Shown here piece by piece: positions 8,007 through 16,347 of a DNA stretch of 64,000 nt (within the stretch, counting starts at the first letter, position 1; the number at the start of each line of letters is the position of its first letter). The notes under the pieces were generated by a model. That model was not told the origin of the DNA and did not search any database. It worked only from the letters and a program-made list of their open reading frames with translations. The translations under genes and the position numbers were made by a program. Source of the DNA: Saprospirales bacterium (GTDB lineage: Bacteria > Bacteroidota > Bacteroidia > Chitinophagales > Saprospiraceae); NCBI GenBank assembly GCA_016719895.1, contig JADJYG010000006.1, positions 280,468 through 344,467 of the forward strand, given 5' to 3'.

Positions 8007-9350
8007 TCAGGAACCCGCTACTGGTCCGGCGCTTCGGTTACCCCACCAATTTCCGCGTTTGCGGTTGCGTCTTTTTGAAGGGTCGCTTTGTGCGTGACTG
8101 TTGCCGCCAGGCGTCCGGGGGGGTGCTGGCGGCCGGTTGGTTTGCACCCGCGCGGGGGCAGGCGCCGGGCGTTGGCCTTTGGGCGGCAACAAGGGCACCG
8201 GGGCTGTATTGGCCGGTTCGAACGGATGCCCGCCCACTACCGGCACGTGCAGGCCGATGAGTTGCTGGATATCTTTCAGGTAGGCGCGCTCTTCGGTATC
8301 GCAAAAGGAAATAGCCGTACCCGAGGCGCCGGCCCGGCCAGTGCGGCCGATGCGGTGCACATACGTTTCCGGCACGTTGGGCAATTCGTAGTTGAACACG
8401 TGCGTCAGGTCGTCGATATCGATGCCGCGGGCTGCGATGTCGGTAGCGACCAATACGCGGATCGTGCGGTTTTTAAAACCTTGAAGGGCGCGGACGCGGG
8501 CCTGTTGCGACTTGTTGCCGTGGATGGCTTCGGCATAGACGCCGGCCTTGTCCAGGTCCTTCGCCAGTTTGTTGGCGCCGTGTTTGGTGCGTGTAAAGAT
8601 CAGCGCCGACTCGATGGCCGGGTTTTTCAATAAATACACCAGCAGGTTTTTCTTGTCGGATTTTTCAACGAAGTACACCGATTGTCCCACGGTTTCGGCG
8701 GTGGTGGACACGGGCGTTACGGCCACGTGCTCGGGGCTGGTGAGGATGCCGGACGCCAGTTTGAGGATTTCGGGCGCCATAGTGGCTGAGAAAAACAACG
8801 ACTGCCGCTTGGCGGGCAATTTGGCCAGCACGCGGCGCACGTCGTGAACAAAGCCCATATCGAGCATGCGGTCGGCTTCGTCGAGCACAAATATTTCGAT
8901 GTGTCCGAGGTTGATAAACCCTTGTTGCATCAGGTCGAGCAGGCGACCCGGTGTGGCGACGAGGATATCGGTGCCGCGTTGCAGCGCGTCGGTTTGCGGT
9001 TTTTGGCCGACGCCACCGAAGATGACGAGGTTGCGCAGGGGCAGATTTTTGCCGTAGACGGTGAAACTTTCGCTGATTTGCAGGGCCAGTTCGCGGGTGG
9101 GCGTCAGGATCAGGCAGCGGATCGGCCGGCGCGCACCCTGCGGTGTTGGGCCTTTTTGGGAAAGCAACTGCAGGATAGGCAGGCCGAAAGCAGCGGTTTT
9201 GCCGGTGCCCGTTTGGGCGCAGCCGAGCAAATCTTTGCCTTCTAAAACGAGGGGAATGGCCTGGACCTGGATGGGCGTTGGGGTGGTGTAGCCTTCGCTT
9301 TTTACGGCGCGAAGGAGTGGCTCGATGAGCCCTAATTGATCAAAATTCAT
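8007..9350 (-). CDS. rhlE: DEAD-box RNA helicase, RhlE type
   Basis: A 447-residue ATP-dependent RNA helicase. All family motifs are visible: Q motif TPTPIQVQAIP (residues 24-34), Walker A AQTGTGKT (45-52), PTRELALQ, DEAD (VLDEADRMLDMGF), SAT (FFSATMA), and in the second domain the HGNKSQQAR, VLVATDIAARGIDI and HRIGRTGR motifs. The last 70 residues are basic, proline-rich and disordered (RPAPAPARVQTNRPPAPPRT), as in RhlE-subfamily proteins where the tail binds RNA. Likely roles are rRNA processing, ribosome assembly and cold adaptation. It stands alone, with a long leader of about 115 bases containing a hairpin next to the start codon. Confidence 0.9.
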   Translation of the reverse strand: MNFDQLGLIEPLLRAVKSEGYTTPTPIQVQAIPLVLEGKDLLGCAQTGTGKTAAFGLPILQLLSQKGPTPQGARRPIRCLILTPTRELALQISESFTVYGKNLPLRNLVIFGGVGQKPQTDALQRGTDILVATPGRLLDLMQQGFINLGHIEIFVLDEADRMLDMGFVHDVRRVLAKLPAKRQSLFFSATMAPEILKLASGILTSPEHVAVTPVSTTAETVGQSVYFVEKSDKKNLLVYLLKNPAIESALIFTRTKHGANKLAKDLDKAGVYAEAIHGNKSQQARVRALQGFKNRTIRVLVATDIAARGIDIDDLTHVFNYELPNVPETYVHRIGRTGRAGASGTAISFCDTEERAYLKDIQQLIGLHVPVVGGHPFEPANTAPVPLLPPKGQRPAPAPARVQTNRPPAPPRTPGGNSHAQSDPSKRRNRKRGNWWGNRSAGPVAGS

Positions 9351-9362
9351 GTTTGGAAATTA

Positions 9363-9390
9363 CGTGTAAAGGAGAGAAGGGTCTTACACG
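9363..9390 (-). promoter_or_regulatory. leader hairpin in front of the helicase start codon
   Basis: On the minus strand CGTGTAA pairs with TTACACG (9384-9390 with 9363-9369), enclosing the pyrimidine-rich loop ACCCTTCTCTCC. The hairpin ends 12 bases before the ATG, where it could affect translation initiation. Confidence 0.4.
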
Positions 9391-9469
9391 TCGTTAGCAT
9401 CGGGGCGGTTTTTGGGCAAAAAACTGCATGTTTCGAGTGCAAAAGCATCTTCTTTTAAAAATTCAAGTG

Positions 9470-9477
9470 CAAAGATA
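9470..9477 (-). promoter_or_regulatory. putative -7 promoter box of the helicase gene
   Basis: Read on the minus strand this is TATCTTTG, an exact match to the TAnnTTTG box of Bacteroidota sigma-A promoters. No good TTG partner is seen at the usual distance. It predicts a leader of roughly 110 bases. Confidence 0.5.
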
Positions 9478-9570
9478 CGGAAAAAAACGGTTTGCGGGTT
9501 TATTTCGGTGAACGTGGCCGCCTACTGGGGAAAAGGGGTGATTATTAAGCCAGATTTTTCACCCGTCCCT

Positions 9571-9600
9571 GTAAATCCTAAAGACCAGTTTTGGATTTAC
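9571..9600. repeat. GTAAATCC inverted repeat downstream of lepA
   Basis: GTAAATCC at 9571-9578 is inverted at 9593-9600 (GGATTTAC). The same octamer core occurs in the inverted repeat at 23525-23632, so it may be a remnant of the same dispersed repeat. It lies 50 bases after the lepA stop and could also act in termination. Confidence 0.4.
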
Positions 9601-9650
9601 AAAGATGATTGTCCAATCCGCAGCGCTACGCCTCTTCACGGTTGCCAACC

Positions 9651-11444
9651 TCAATCATTCAATTTCAACACCTTCAAAAACGCCTCCTGCGGCACTTCCA
9701 CATTGCCGAACTGTTTCATGCGTTTTTTGCCTTCTTTTTGTTTTTCCAGCAGTTTGCGTTTCCGGCTGATGTCGCCGCCGTAGCACTTGGCGGTCACGTC
9801 TTTGCGCAGGGCGCTGATGGTTTCGCGGGCGACGACTTTCTGGCCGATAGCAGCCTGGATGGCAATCTGGAATTGCTGGCGCGGCAGCAGCTCTTTGAGT
9901 TTTTCACACATGCGGCGGCCGATGTATTCGGCTTTGCCGCGGTGCACCAGCGCTGAGAGGGCGTCTACCTGCTCGCCGTTGAGTTTGATGTCGAGTTTGA
10001 CCAGGTCCGTTTCGCGGTAGTCGAGGATATGGTAGTCGAACGAGGCATATCCGCGGGTCATGGATTTGAGTTTGTCGTAGAAATCGAACACGATCTCGGC
10101 CAACGGCATGTGAAAGGTCATCTCCAGGCGGGTTGGGGTGAGGTAGGTTTGTTTTTGGAGGATGCCGCGTTTGTCGAGGCAGAGGGTCATGATATTGCCG
10201 ATATACTCGGGTTTAGTGATAATCTGGGCGTAGATGTAGGGCTCTTCCACCGATTTGAGGTGGTTAGGGTCGGGCAGCTCGGCGGGCTGGCGCACTTCGA
10301 AACGCCGGTCTTTCATGTCGGTGGCGTAGTAGGGTACGTTCGGCACCGTGGTAATGATATCCTGGTCGAACTCGCGTTGCAAGCGTTCCTGCACGATTTC
10401 GAGGTGTAGCATGCCGAGGAAGCCGCAGCGGAAACCGAAGCCGAGCGCGGCGGAAGTTTCGGGTTCGAATACCAGCGAGGCGTCGTTGAGCTGGAGCTTT
10501 TCGAGGGAATCGCGCAGGTCTTCGAAGTCGTCGTTGTCCAGGGGGTAAACGCCGGCAAACACCATCGGTTTGACCTCTTCGAAGCCTTTGACCGGCTTGT
10601 CGCAGGGCCGGAGCATATGGGTAAGGGTATCGCCCACTTTGATCTCGCGGCTGACTTTTATACCGGTGATCACATAGCCGACATTGCCGGCGCTGAGCTC
10701 GCCGGTAGTTTGCTGCCCAAGGCGAAGAATACCCACTTCTTCGGCTGGCACTTCCTTGCCCGTGTTGTAGAACTTGAGCCGGTCGCCTTTGCGCAAACAG
10801 CCGTTCATGACCCGCACGTAGGCTACCACGCCGCGGTAGGAGTTGAACACCGAGTCGAAGATCATGGCTTGCAAGGGCGCTTCCGGATTGCCGCCGGGCG
10901 CCGGTATGCGCTCGACCACGGCGGCCAGGATCGCATCTACGCCGATACCCGTGCGCCCGGAGGCGGAAATAATCTCTTCCCGCTTGCAGCCGATGAGGTC
11001 GATAATCTGATCTTGCGTCTCCTCGATGTTGGCACTTTCCATATCCACCTTGTTCACGATCGGGATAATTTCCAGGTTGTGGTCCACGGCGAGGTACAGG
11101 TTGCTGATTGTTTGGGCTTGAATGCCCTGGGTGGCGTCTACCAGCAGCAGGGCGCCTTCGCAGGCGGCAATGGATCGGCTCACTTCGTAGGAGAAATCGA
11201 CGTGGCCGGGGGTATCGATGAGGTTAAAAATATATTCCTGCCCGTCGGTATGGGTATAGCGCATCTGGATGGCGTGGCTCTTGATGGTGATGCCGCGCTC
11301 GCGCTCGAGGTCCATATTATCGAGGGCCTGATCCTGCATGTCGCGCTGGCTGATGGTGTGGGTATACTCCAACAAGCGGTCAGCAAGGGTGCTCTTACCG
11401 TGGTCAATGTGGGCGATGATGCAGAAATTACGGGTATTTTTCAT
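9651..11444 (-). CDS. lepA: elongation factor 4 (LepA)
   Basis: A 597-residue translational GTPase, the usual LepA length, starting MKNTRNFCIIAHIDHGKST. The G1 motif AHIDHGKST is at residues 9-17, with G2/G3 (ERGITIKSHA, DTPGHVDFSYEV), G4 (NKVDME) and G5 (SGRTGIGV) following. The C-terminal domain specific to LepA (for example YASFDYHILDYRETDLVKLDI and GDISRKRKLLEKQKEGKKRMK) is complete. LepA acts on stalled or assembling ribosomes. The frame continues 27 codons upstream but those lie over the promoter-proximal leader; the canonical start at 11444 is preferred. A minus-strand TATCTTTG box lies about 80 bases upstream. Confidence 0.97.
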   Translation of the reverse strand: MKNTRNFCIIAHIDHGKSTLADRLLEYTHTISQRDMQDQALDNMDLERERGITIKSHAIQMRYTHTDGQEYIFNLIDTPGHVDFSYEVSRSIAACEGALLLVDATQGIQAQTISNLYLAVDHNLEIIPIVNKVDMESANIEETQDQIIDLIGCKREEIISASGRTGIGVDAILAAVVERIPAPGGNPEAPLQAMIFDSVFNSYRGVVAYVRVMNGCLRKGDRLKFYNTGKEVPAEEVGILRLGQQTTGELSAGNVGYVITGIKVSREIKVGDTLTHMLRPCDKPVKGFEEVKPMVFAGVYPLDNDDFEDLRDSLEKLQLNDASLVFEPETSAALGFGFRCGFLGMLHLEIVQERLQREFDQDIITTVPNVPYYATDMKDRRFEVRQPAELPDPNHLKSVEEPYIYAQIITKPEYIGNIMTLCLDKRGILQKQTYLTPTRLEMTFHMPLAEIVFDFYDKLKSMTRGYASFDYHILDYRETDLVKLDIKLNGEQVDALSALVHRGKAEYIGRRMCEKLKELLPRQQFQIAIQAAIGQKVVARETISALRKDVTAKCYGGDISRKRKLLEKQKEGKKRMKQFGNVEVPQEAFLKVLKLND

Positions 11445-11522
11445 GTATGAATGGCGTAGTGGCGGATGCGGGAAAAATGCCTTGTTTTCGCCGCTTTTTA
11501 TTTTGTCCAAAATTTGGGCGCG

Positions 11523-11530
11523 CAAAGATA
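11523..11530 (-). promoter_or_regulatory. putative -7 promoter box of lepA
   Basis: Minus-strand TATCTTTG, an exact TAnnTTTG match, 79 bases before the lepA ATG. No clear TTG element is found at the standard distance. Confidence 0.5.
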
Positions 11531-11666
11531 GGCTGTTTTAGCGTTTTTTGTGGAAATTGGCTACAGACTTGGTTTTTGGCGCTGCGCCTTTTTAAAACCC
11601 GGTCATGCAGCGGGCGCCGTATTTTCGGCACCTATTGTTTCGAAACAGCCACCACTTCCGTTCCGT

Positions 11667-12734
11667 ATGTTCAACCGACGTTTAGTTGCCTGCGCCTTTC
11701 TGTTTGCATCCGCGCTTTTTTTGCCGTATGCCGGTGCGCAATCCGTTTTTGATTCGCTGTACACCAGCGGCCGTACCGAAGTGTTTTTTGCCTCCGGCAA
11801 ACACGCGCCCGATGCCGGCGCCCTGCCAGCGCTCGATTTCGTTGCCGCCCGTTGGGCAGCCTCGCCGGCCGGCGCAAAAATCCGCATCACCGCCCACACC
11901 GATGCCGAAGGTAATCCGGCCTACAACCTGGCCTTGTCGGAGCGCCGGGCAAAGACGGTCCAGCTCGCCCTGGCCGACCGCGGACTGCCGGCCGGCAGCA
12001 TGGAACTTGTTTATGTAGGAGAAACGCAACCGGCGGTGTCCAATGCCTCGGAGGAGGGCCGGCAACGCAACCGCCGCGCCACGCTGGAAACCATTACCGC
12101 CGTTCCAATGGTACCGTATGCCGGGCAGGTCAGGGATCAAAAAACCGGCGCGGGCATCCCCGCGACGGTACATTTTTCCACCCGCTCGCGGCGCGACGCC
12201 GTGCAAACCGATACGGCAGGCCGCTACGCCGTACGGCTGCCCCAAGACTCGGTAGTGCGCTTCGAAGCCTACGCGGAAGGTTATTTTTTTGAGTCGGTTA
12301 TGCAGCGAATCTACGGTACGCCGGAAATGTTGCGCCGGATGAAAAACCAGCCGGCCGAGATCCAGCTGGCACGGGCCGCCACCGGCGAACGGGCGGTCAT
12401 CAAAAACCTGTTTTTCGTTGGTAACGAAGCTGTTTTGCTGGAAAGCTCCAGGCCGGAACTTCCCAAAGTACTGCGGTTCATGCAGATCAACCCCGGTATT
12501 CAAATTGAAATTGCCGGGCACATCAACCATCCGTACTGGAACAAGGTCCCTATACCCGACCTGACGCTTTCCGAGCGCCGCGCCCGCCTGGTGTACGATT
12601 ATTTGGTGGAAAACGGCATTCCAGCGGGACGCCTGTCGTTCAAAGGTTATCAAAATACCGAAATGCTGTTCCCCAACACCCGCGATGCCGGCGAAATGGA
12701 GCAGAACCGGCGGGTGGAGATCAGGGTTGAGTGA
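11667..12734 (+). CDS. double OmpA-domain envelope protein
   Basis: A 355-residue protein with signal peptide MFNRRLVACAFLFASALFLPYAGAQ. It contains two OmpA-type peptidoglycan-binding domains: the first at about residues 35-145 (ITAHTDAEGNPAYNLALSERRAKTVQLAL ending in RQRNRRATLE) and the second at about 245-355 (IEIAGHINHP...LTLSERRARLVYDYL ending in EQNRRVEIRVE). Between them is a carboxypeptidase-regulatory-like beta domain (YAGQVRDQKTGAGIPATVHF...DTAGRYAVRLP). The two-domain arrangement with an intervening beta domain would tether two peptidoglycan strands or one strand plus a partner. It is monocistronic by position; the upstream frame extension has no leader character. Confidence 0.85.
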   Translation: MFNRRLVACAFLFASALFLPYAGAQSVFDSLYTSGRTEVFFASGKHAPDAGALPALDFVAARWAASPAGAKIRITAHTDAEGNPAYNLALSERRAKTVQLALADRGLPAGSMELVYVGETQPAVSNASEEGRQRNRRATLETITAVPMVPYAGQVRDQKTGAGIPATVHFSTRSRRDAVQTDTAGRYAVRLPQDSVVRFEAYAEGYFFESVMQRIYGTPEMLRRMKNQPAEIQLARAATGERAVIKNLFFVGNEAVLLESSRPELPKVLRFMQINPGIQIEIAGHINHPYWNKVPIPDLTLSERRARLVYDYLVENGIPAGRLSFKGYQNTEMLFPNTRDAGEMEQNRRVEIRVE

Positions 12735-12753
12735 AATACGAAATACGAAATAT

Positions 12754-13365
12754 TTATTGAGTTTTCCGCCACTTGATCGTACAACCGATAGCTTTGGTTT
12801 CTTTCAGGGTGATTTCCTGGCCGGCGCTTAAAGCGTCGATAGCGCTTTCGAGATAGCGTTCCTGCACCGCGCCGGCGTCTTCATGGTTGTCGTCGATGGC
12901 GCCGATATAGCGCACCACACGGCTTTTGTCGAGCAGGTAAACATGCGGCGTTCGGGTAGCGCCGTAGGTTTTGGCAATTTCCTGTGTTTCATCATAGAGA
13001 TACAGGAAGGGAAATTTTTTCTCCCGGGCGCGTTTTTGCATGCCTTCGAAGCTGTCGCCCGGCGACGCTGTTTTGTCGTTCGGATTGATGGCTACCACCG
13101 GGTAACCCATCGGGGCGTATTTGTTATGCAACGCAATGATGCGGTCCTGGTACGCCACGGCGTAAGGGCAGTGGTTGCAGGTGAAAATGACAATGTAGCC
13201 TTTGGCATCGGGGATACCGGCGAGGTCGTACATTTTCTTGTCCACGTTCATCAGGTTGAAATCGCGGGCAGTATCGCCGACGTGGTAGCCTTCGTGGACG
13301 GGCGTGGTGAACGACCATGCTACCAATGCAACGGCCAGGGTAAGAAAGACAAGCGTTTTTTTCAT
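12754..13365 (-). CDS. secreted thioredoxin-fold (redoxin) protein
   Basis: A 203-residue protein with an N-terminal hydrophobic leader (MKKTLVFLTLAVALVAWSF) and an AhpC/TSA-type thioredoxin fold. The active-site-like motif is C-N-H-C at residues 63-66 in IFTCNHCPYAV, followed by the cis-proline region RTPHVYLLD and a GAIDDN motif. This pattern is that of the periplasmic 'thioredoxin family protein' group of Bacteroidota, related to peroxiredoxin-like and ResA-like proteins. It probably acts in thiol redox chemistry in the periplasm. It follows a TlpA-like gene by 51 bases on the same strand, so the pair is probably one operon. Confidence 0.85.
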   Translation of the reverse strand: MKKTLVFLTLAVALVAWSFTTPVHEGYHVGDTARDFNLMNVDKKMYDLAGIPDAKGYIVIFTCNHCPYAVAYQDRIIALHNKYAPMGYPVVAINPNDKTASPGDSFEGMQKRAREKKFPFLYLYDETQEIAKTYGATRTPHVYLLDKSRVVRYIGAIDDNHEDAGAVQERYLESAIDALSAGQEITLKETKAIGCTIKWRKTQ

Positions 13366-13416
13366 AATTAGGAGACGTTTTAGTTGCGAACTTGTGGCGA
13401 CGGATTTCGACAGGCT

Positions 13417-13911
13417 CTAACGCAGCGGCGCGTTTAAACCCGCCGCTACGGCATTTTCCAATGCTTCAAAGTCCAGTTGTTTTTCGAAAAACCGTTCGAC
13501 GCCGCGGCGCCGGCATACGATCAGCGTAGCGGGTATGGCGCCAGTCCACTCGGGGCTGACCAAGTCGATCCATTTGTTTGGAGTAGTTTCATCCAGGAAC
13601 ACGACGCGGCTTTTTAGTTTTTTCCGCCGGACGAAGGGTTTTACTTTTTTCTCCACGTCGCGCCGAAAATCGGTGCTGACGAGGATCACTTTAACCGGTT
13701 TGCCGGCATATTCACGGGTTATCCGCTCAAAAGCAGGTAACTCGGCGATGCACGGCGCGCACCAGCTGGCCCAAAAATTGAGCACATACAGGGTGTCGGA
13801 ATCGCTGTTTTTCCAACGGGTGATTTGGTCCGATTTGACGTAGGCGACTTCTTGTGCAACCAGCGGGCATCCGACGGCCAGCAGCAACCCCCAAAGCAGT
13901 TGTTTTTTCAT
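13417..13911 (-). CDS. TlpA/ResA-like thiol-disulfide oxidoreductase
   Basis: A 164-residue protein with a signal peptide (MKKQLLWGLLLAVGCPLVAQ) and a compact thioredoxin domain with the classical WCAPC active site (C51-A-P-C54, in NFWASWCAPCIAELP). A cis-proline follows in TGAIPATLIV. ResA/TlpA proteins reduce disulfides in periplasmic proteins, for example apocytochromes. It is the first gene of the two-gene redox unit. The leader region carries a small CCGTG...CACGG inverted repeat just upstream of the start (about 13917-13932). Confidence 0.88.
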   Translation of the reverse strand: MKKQLLWGLLLAVGCPLVAQEVAYVKSDQITRWKNSDSDTLYVLNFWASWCAPCIAELPAFERITREYAGKPVKVILVSTDFRRDVEKKVKPFVRRKKLKSRVVFLDETTPNKWIDLVSPEWTGAIPATLIVCRRRGVERFFEKQLDFEALENAVAAGLNAPLR

Positions 13912-14105
13912 AAGTCCGTGCTAATAACACGGGTTGGCGCGAAGTGTTTACCGTGAATCGACGGAACGACCGGGTTGGTTGGCCAGCAGCCGGATTTTTT
14001 CAGCATATTCCGTTTGCCGGTGTTGGGCAACGCCGTTATTTTACCTTTTTTTGACGGCCTTTCCCTTGAATCCCCCTATCCTTGCGCCTCAAAACGACCT
14101 GCACC

Positions 14106-15188
14106 ATGCGAATCCTTGCCCTGCTTATTATCCTTATTCCCTTCTTTGGGTTTCAACACAAAGCACTTCGCCCCGCCACAACGGCGGCGTATACGCCGGA
14201 TACCGAACCACACCTGCGCAACATACGCCAGCTCACCTTCGGCGGCGACAACGCCGAAGCCTACTGGAGTCCGAACGGCAAATGGCTGACGTTCCAAAGC
14301 AATAATCCGGCCTGGGGCCTGAAGTGCGACCAGATTTTTGCCCTGGAGGTTCGGAAAGCCGCCGGAAGACCGGCCTACCGGCCGCCGATGGTCAGCAGCG
14401 GTAAAGGCCGCACTACCTGCTCGTATTTTATGCCAAATGGCAAGCAGATCATTTTTGCCAGTACGATGTCTGGCGCCGATACCTGCCCACCGGTGCCCAA
14501 CCTGCGCCAGGGCGGCAAATATCTTTGGCCGGTTTATGATACCTACGACCTGTATGTGACCGACCTGAAGGGAAAAATTGTCCGCCGGCTCACCAATACT
14601 CCCGGCTACGACGCCGAGGCGGTGCTCAGCCCCAAAGGCGACAAAATTCTGTTCACCAGTACGCGCTCGGGCGACCTGGAGCTCTGGACGATGAACCTCG
14701 ACGGCTCCAACCTGAAGCAAATCACGTTCGACCTGGGCTACGACGGCGGCGCTTTCTTCAGTCCTGACGCTTCAAAAATCGTTTTTCGCGCCAGCCGGCC
14801 CAAAACGGAAGCCGATATCCGCGAATACCGCGAACTGCTCCAGCAGGGCCTGGTCGCCCCGACCAATATGGAGATTTATGTGTGCAATGCGGATGGCTCC
14901 GGCCTGCAACAGGTGACCCAGCTGGGCAAGGCGAATTGGGCGCCGTATTTTCACCCTTCCGGCAAAAAAATAATTTTCTCCAGCAACCACCACTCCAGCC
15001 GGGGCTATGATTTTCAGCTCTATATGGTCAACCTCGACGGGTCCGGCCTGGAGCAAATTACCTCGGAAAGTATTTTTAACTCCTTTGCCATGTTTTCGCC
15101 CGACGGTAAAAAAATTGCCTGGTGCAGCAACCGCAACAACGGCGGCACCCGCGACACCAATGTGTTTGTGGCAGACTGGGTGGAATGA
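14106..15188 (+). CDS. secreted TolB-like WD40/PD40 beta-propeller protein
   Basis: A 360-residue protein with a hydrophobic N terminus (MRILALLIILIPFFGFQ) and repeated propeller blades: YWSPNGKWLTFQS, LSPKGDKILFTSTRSGDLELW, FSPDASKIVFRAS, FHPSGKKIIFSSNH, FSPDGKKIAWCSNR. These are PD40/WD40-like repeats as in TolB and the DPP IV propeller. No protease domain follows, so it is a stand-alone propeller, probably periplasmic and involved in binding. The start at 14106 precedes the leader directly; eight upstream in-frame codons are ignored. The kinase gene starts 44 bases downstream. Confidence 0.8.
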   Translation: MRILALLIILIPFFGFQHKALRPATTAAYTPDTEPHLRNIRQLTFGGDNAEAYWSPNGKWLTFQSNNPAWGLKCDQIFALEVRKAAGRPAYRPPMVSSGKGRTTCSYFMPNGKQIIFASTMSGADTCPPVPNLRQGGKYLWPVYDTYDLYVTDLKGKIVRRLTNTPGYDAEAVLSPKGDKILFTSTRSGDLELWTMNLDGSNLKQITFDLGYDGGAFFSPDASKIVFRASRPKTEADIREYRELLQQGLVAPTNMEIYVCNADGSGLQQVTQLGKANWAPYFHPSGKKIIFSSNHHSSRGYDFQLYMVNLDGSGLEQITSESIFNSFAMFSPDGKKIAWCSNRNNGGTRDTNVFVADWVE

Positions 15189-15232
15189 CGCCGGCAGGTT
15201 GGTCTATTTATTACCATTTATCCGTATTTTTC

Positions 15233-16312
15233 ATGGAAGCCATTTTTCGGCGTTTTTTTGAATTCGATAGCTGGCTGGGAGCCGATCCAGTCGGCGCGGG
15301 CAATATCAACGATACGTATCTGGCTTCGTTTGTGGTAGCAGGCCGCCGGCAATCTTACATCCTGCAGCGCCTGAACCACCGCGTATTTACCGATCCGGAA
15401 GCCGTTATGCTCAATATCCGGACGGTAGCGCAGCATTTGAGCAAGCAGCCCGGTTTCCCGCTGCGTATTCCGGCGCCGGCGCTGGCGCTTGACGGCCGGC
15501 TGCTTCAACGCGACGAGGCCGGCAATTTCTGGCGCGTTTTCCCGTATTTCGCAGACACCTATGCGCCCGAACATTTGCCGGAGGCGGCCGTGGCGTATGC
15601 GGCTGCGCAGGCTTACGGTAGTTTTTTAGACGCCCTGTGCAGCTGTCCGCCGGAAAACATCCGGGAAACGATACCCGGTTTTCACGACACTGACCGGCGT
15701 TGGGCCGGCTTTCAGGCGGTACTTGAACAGGACCCGGCCGGCCGCGTCAAAACCGCACAGGCAGCAATCGAACGCATGTATGCTGCCAAACCGGTTTTTG
15801 ACGCCATAAGCGCTTTGAAACGCGCCGGCGCGCTTCCTTCGCGCATTACCCACAACGATACCAAGGCGGGAAATGTCTTGCTCGACCTCCACACCGGCCG
15901 GGCGGTGGCCGTTATTGACTGGGATACGATCATGCCCGGTACGGTTTTGTCTGATTTCGGTGATATGGTGCGCACCTTTGCGCCGACAGGTCCGGAAGAC
16001 GACCCGGCGGCTCCGCAGCTGCGCCTCGAGGTGCTGGAGTCGCTTTGCCGCGGGTTTTTAGGCAAAACTGTCGGTTTTTTGACTGCAACAGAGCGTGTTA
16101 ACCTGCCTTTGGGCGCCCAGTGGATCATTGGCGAGCAGGCGCTGCGTTTTTTAACCGATTTCCTGGCTGGCGATGTGTACTACAAGATAAAATATCCCGA
16201 ACACAATCTGGTGCGGGCGCAAAACCAGTTGGCGCTGCTCGGGGCCGTCAACCGCCACATGCCCGTGCTGCAGGAGTGGGTACATACGGGCATTAACCCG
16301 AATACCAGGTAA
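15233..16312 (+). CDS. APH-family phosphotransferase, N-acetylhexosamine kinase-like
   Basis: A 359-residue soluble kinase of the aminoglycoside phosphotransferase/choline kinase fold. The catalytic Brenner motif appears as THNDTKAGNVLLD (about residues 205-217) and the metal-binding motif as VIDWDTIMPG followed by SDFGDM. The N-terminal GAGNINDTYLA glycine-rich loop and the 'HNDTK..N..D' wording match the NahK-type N-acetylhexosamine 1-kinase/desulfating cluster group better than antibiotic kinases. The substrate is most likely a sugar or small metabolite; this is inference. An alternative ATG at 15185 overlaps the upstream stop as ATGA, which would couple translation with the propeller gene, but the 15233 start better fits the family N terminus. 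Confidence 0.8.
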   Translation: MEAIFRRFFEFDSWLGADPVGAGNINDTYLASFVVAGRRQSYILQRLNHRVFTDPEAVMLNIRTVAQHLSKQPGFPLRIPAPALALDGRLLQRDEAGNFWRVFPYFADTYAPEHLPEAAVAYAAAQAYGSFLDALCSCPPENIRETIPGFHDTDRRWAGFQAVLEQDPAGRVKTAQAAIERMYAAKPVFDAISALKRAGALPSRITHNDTKAGNVLLDLHTGRAVAVIDWDTIMPGTVLSDFGDMVRTFAPTGPEDDPAAPQLRLEVLESLCRGFLGKTVGFLTATERVNLPLGAQWIIGEQALRFLTDFLAGDVYYKIKYPEHNLVRAQNQLALLGAVNRHMPVLQEWVHTGINPNTR

Positions 16313-16347
16313 TTCCGGGATGACACCTGCCCTGCTTCGCAACAAGC

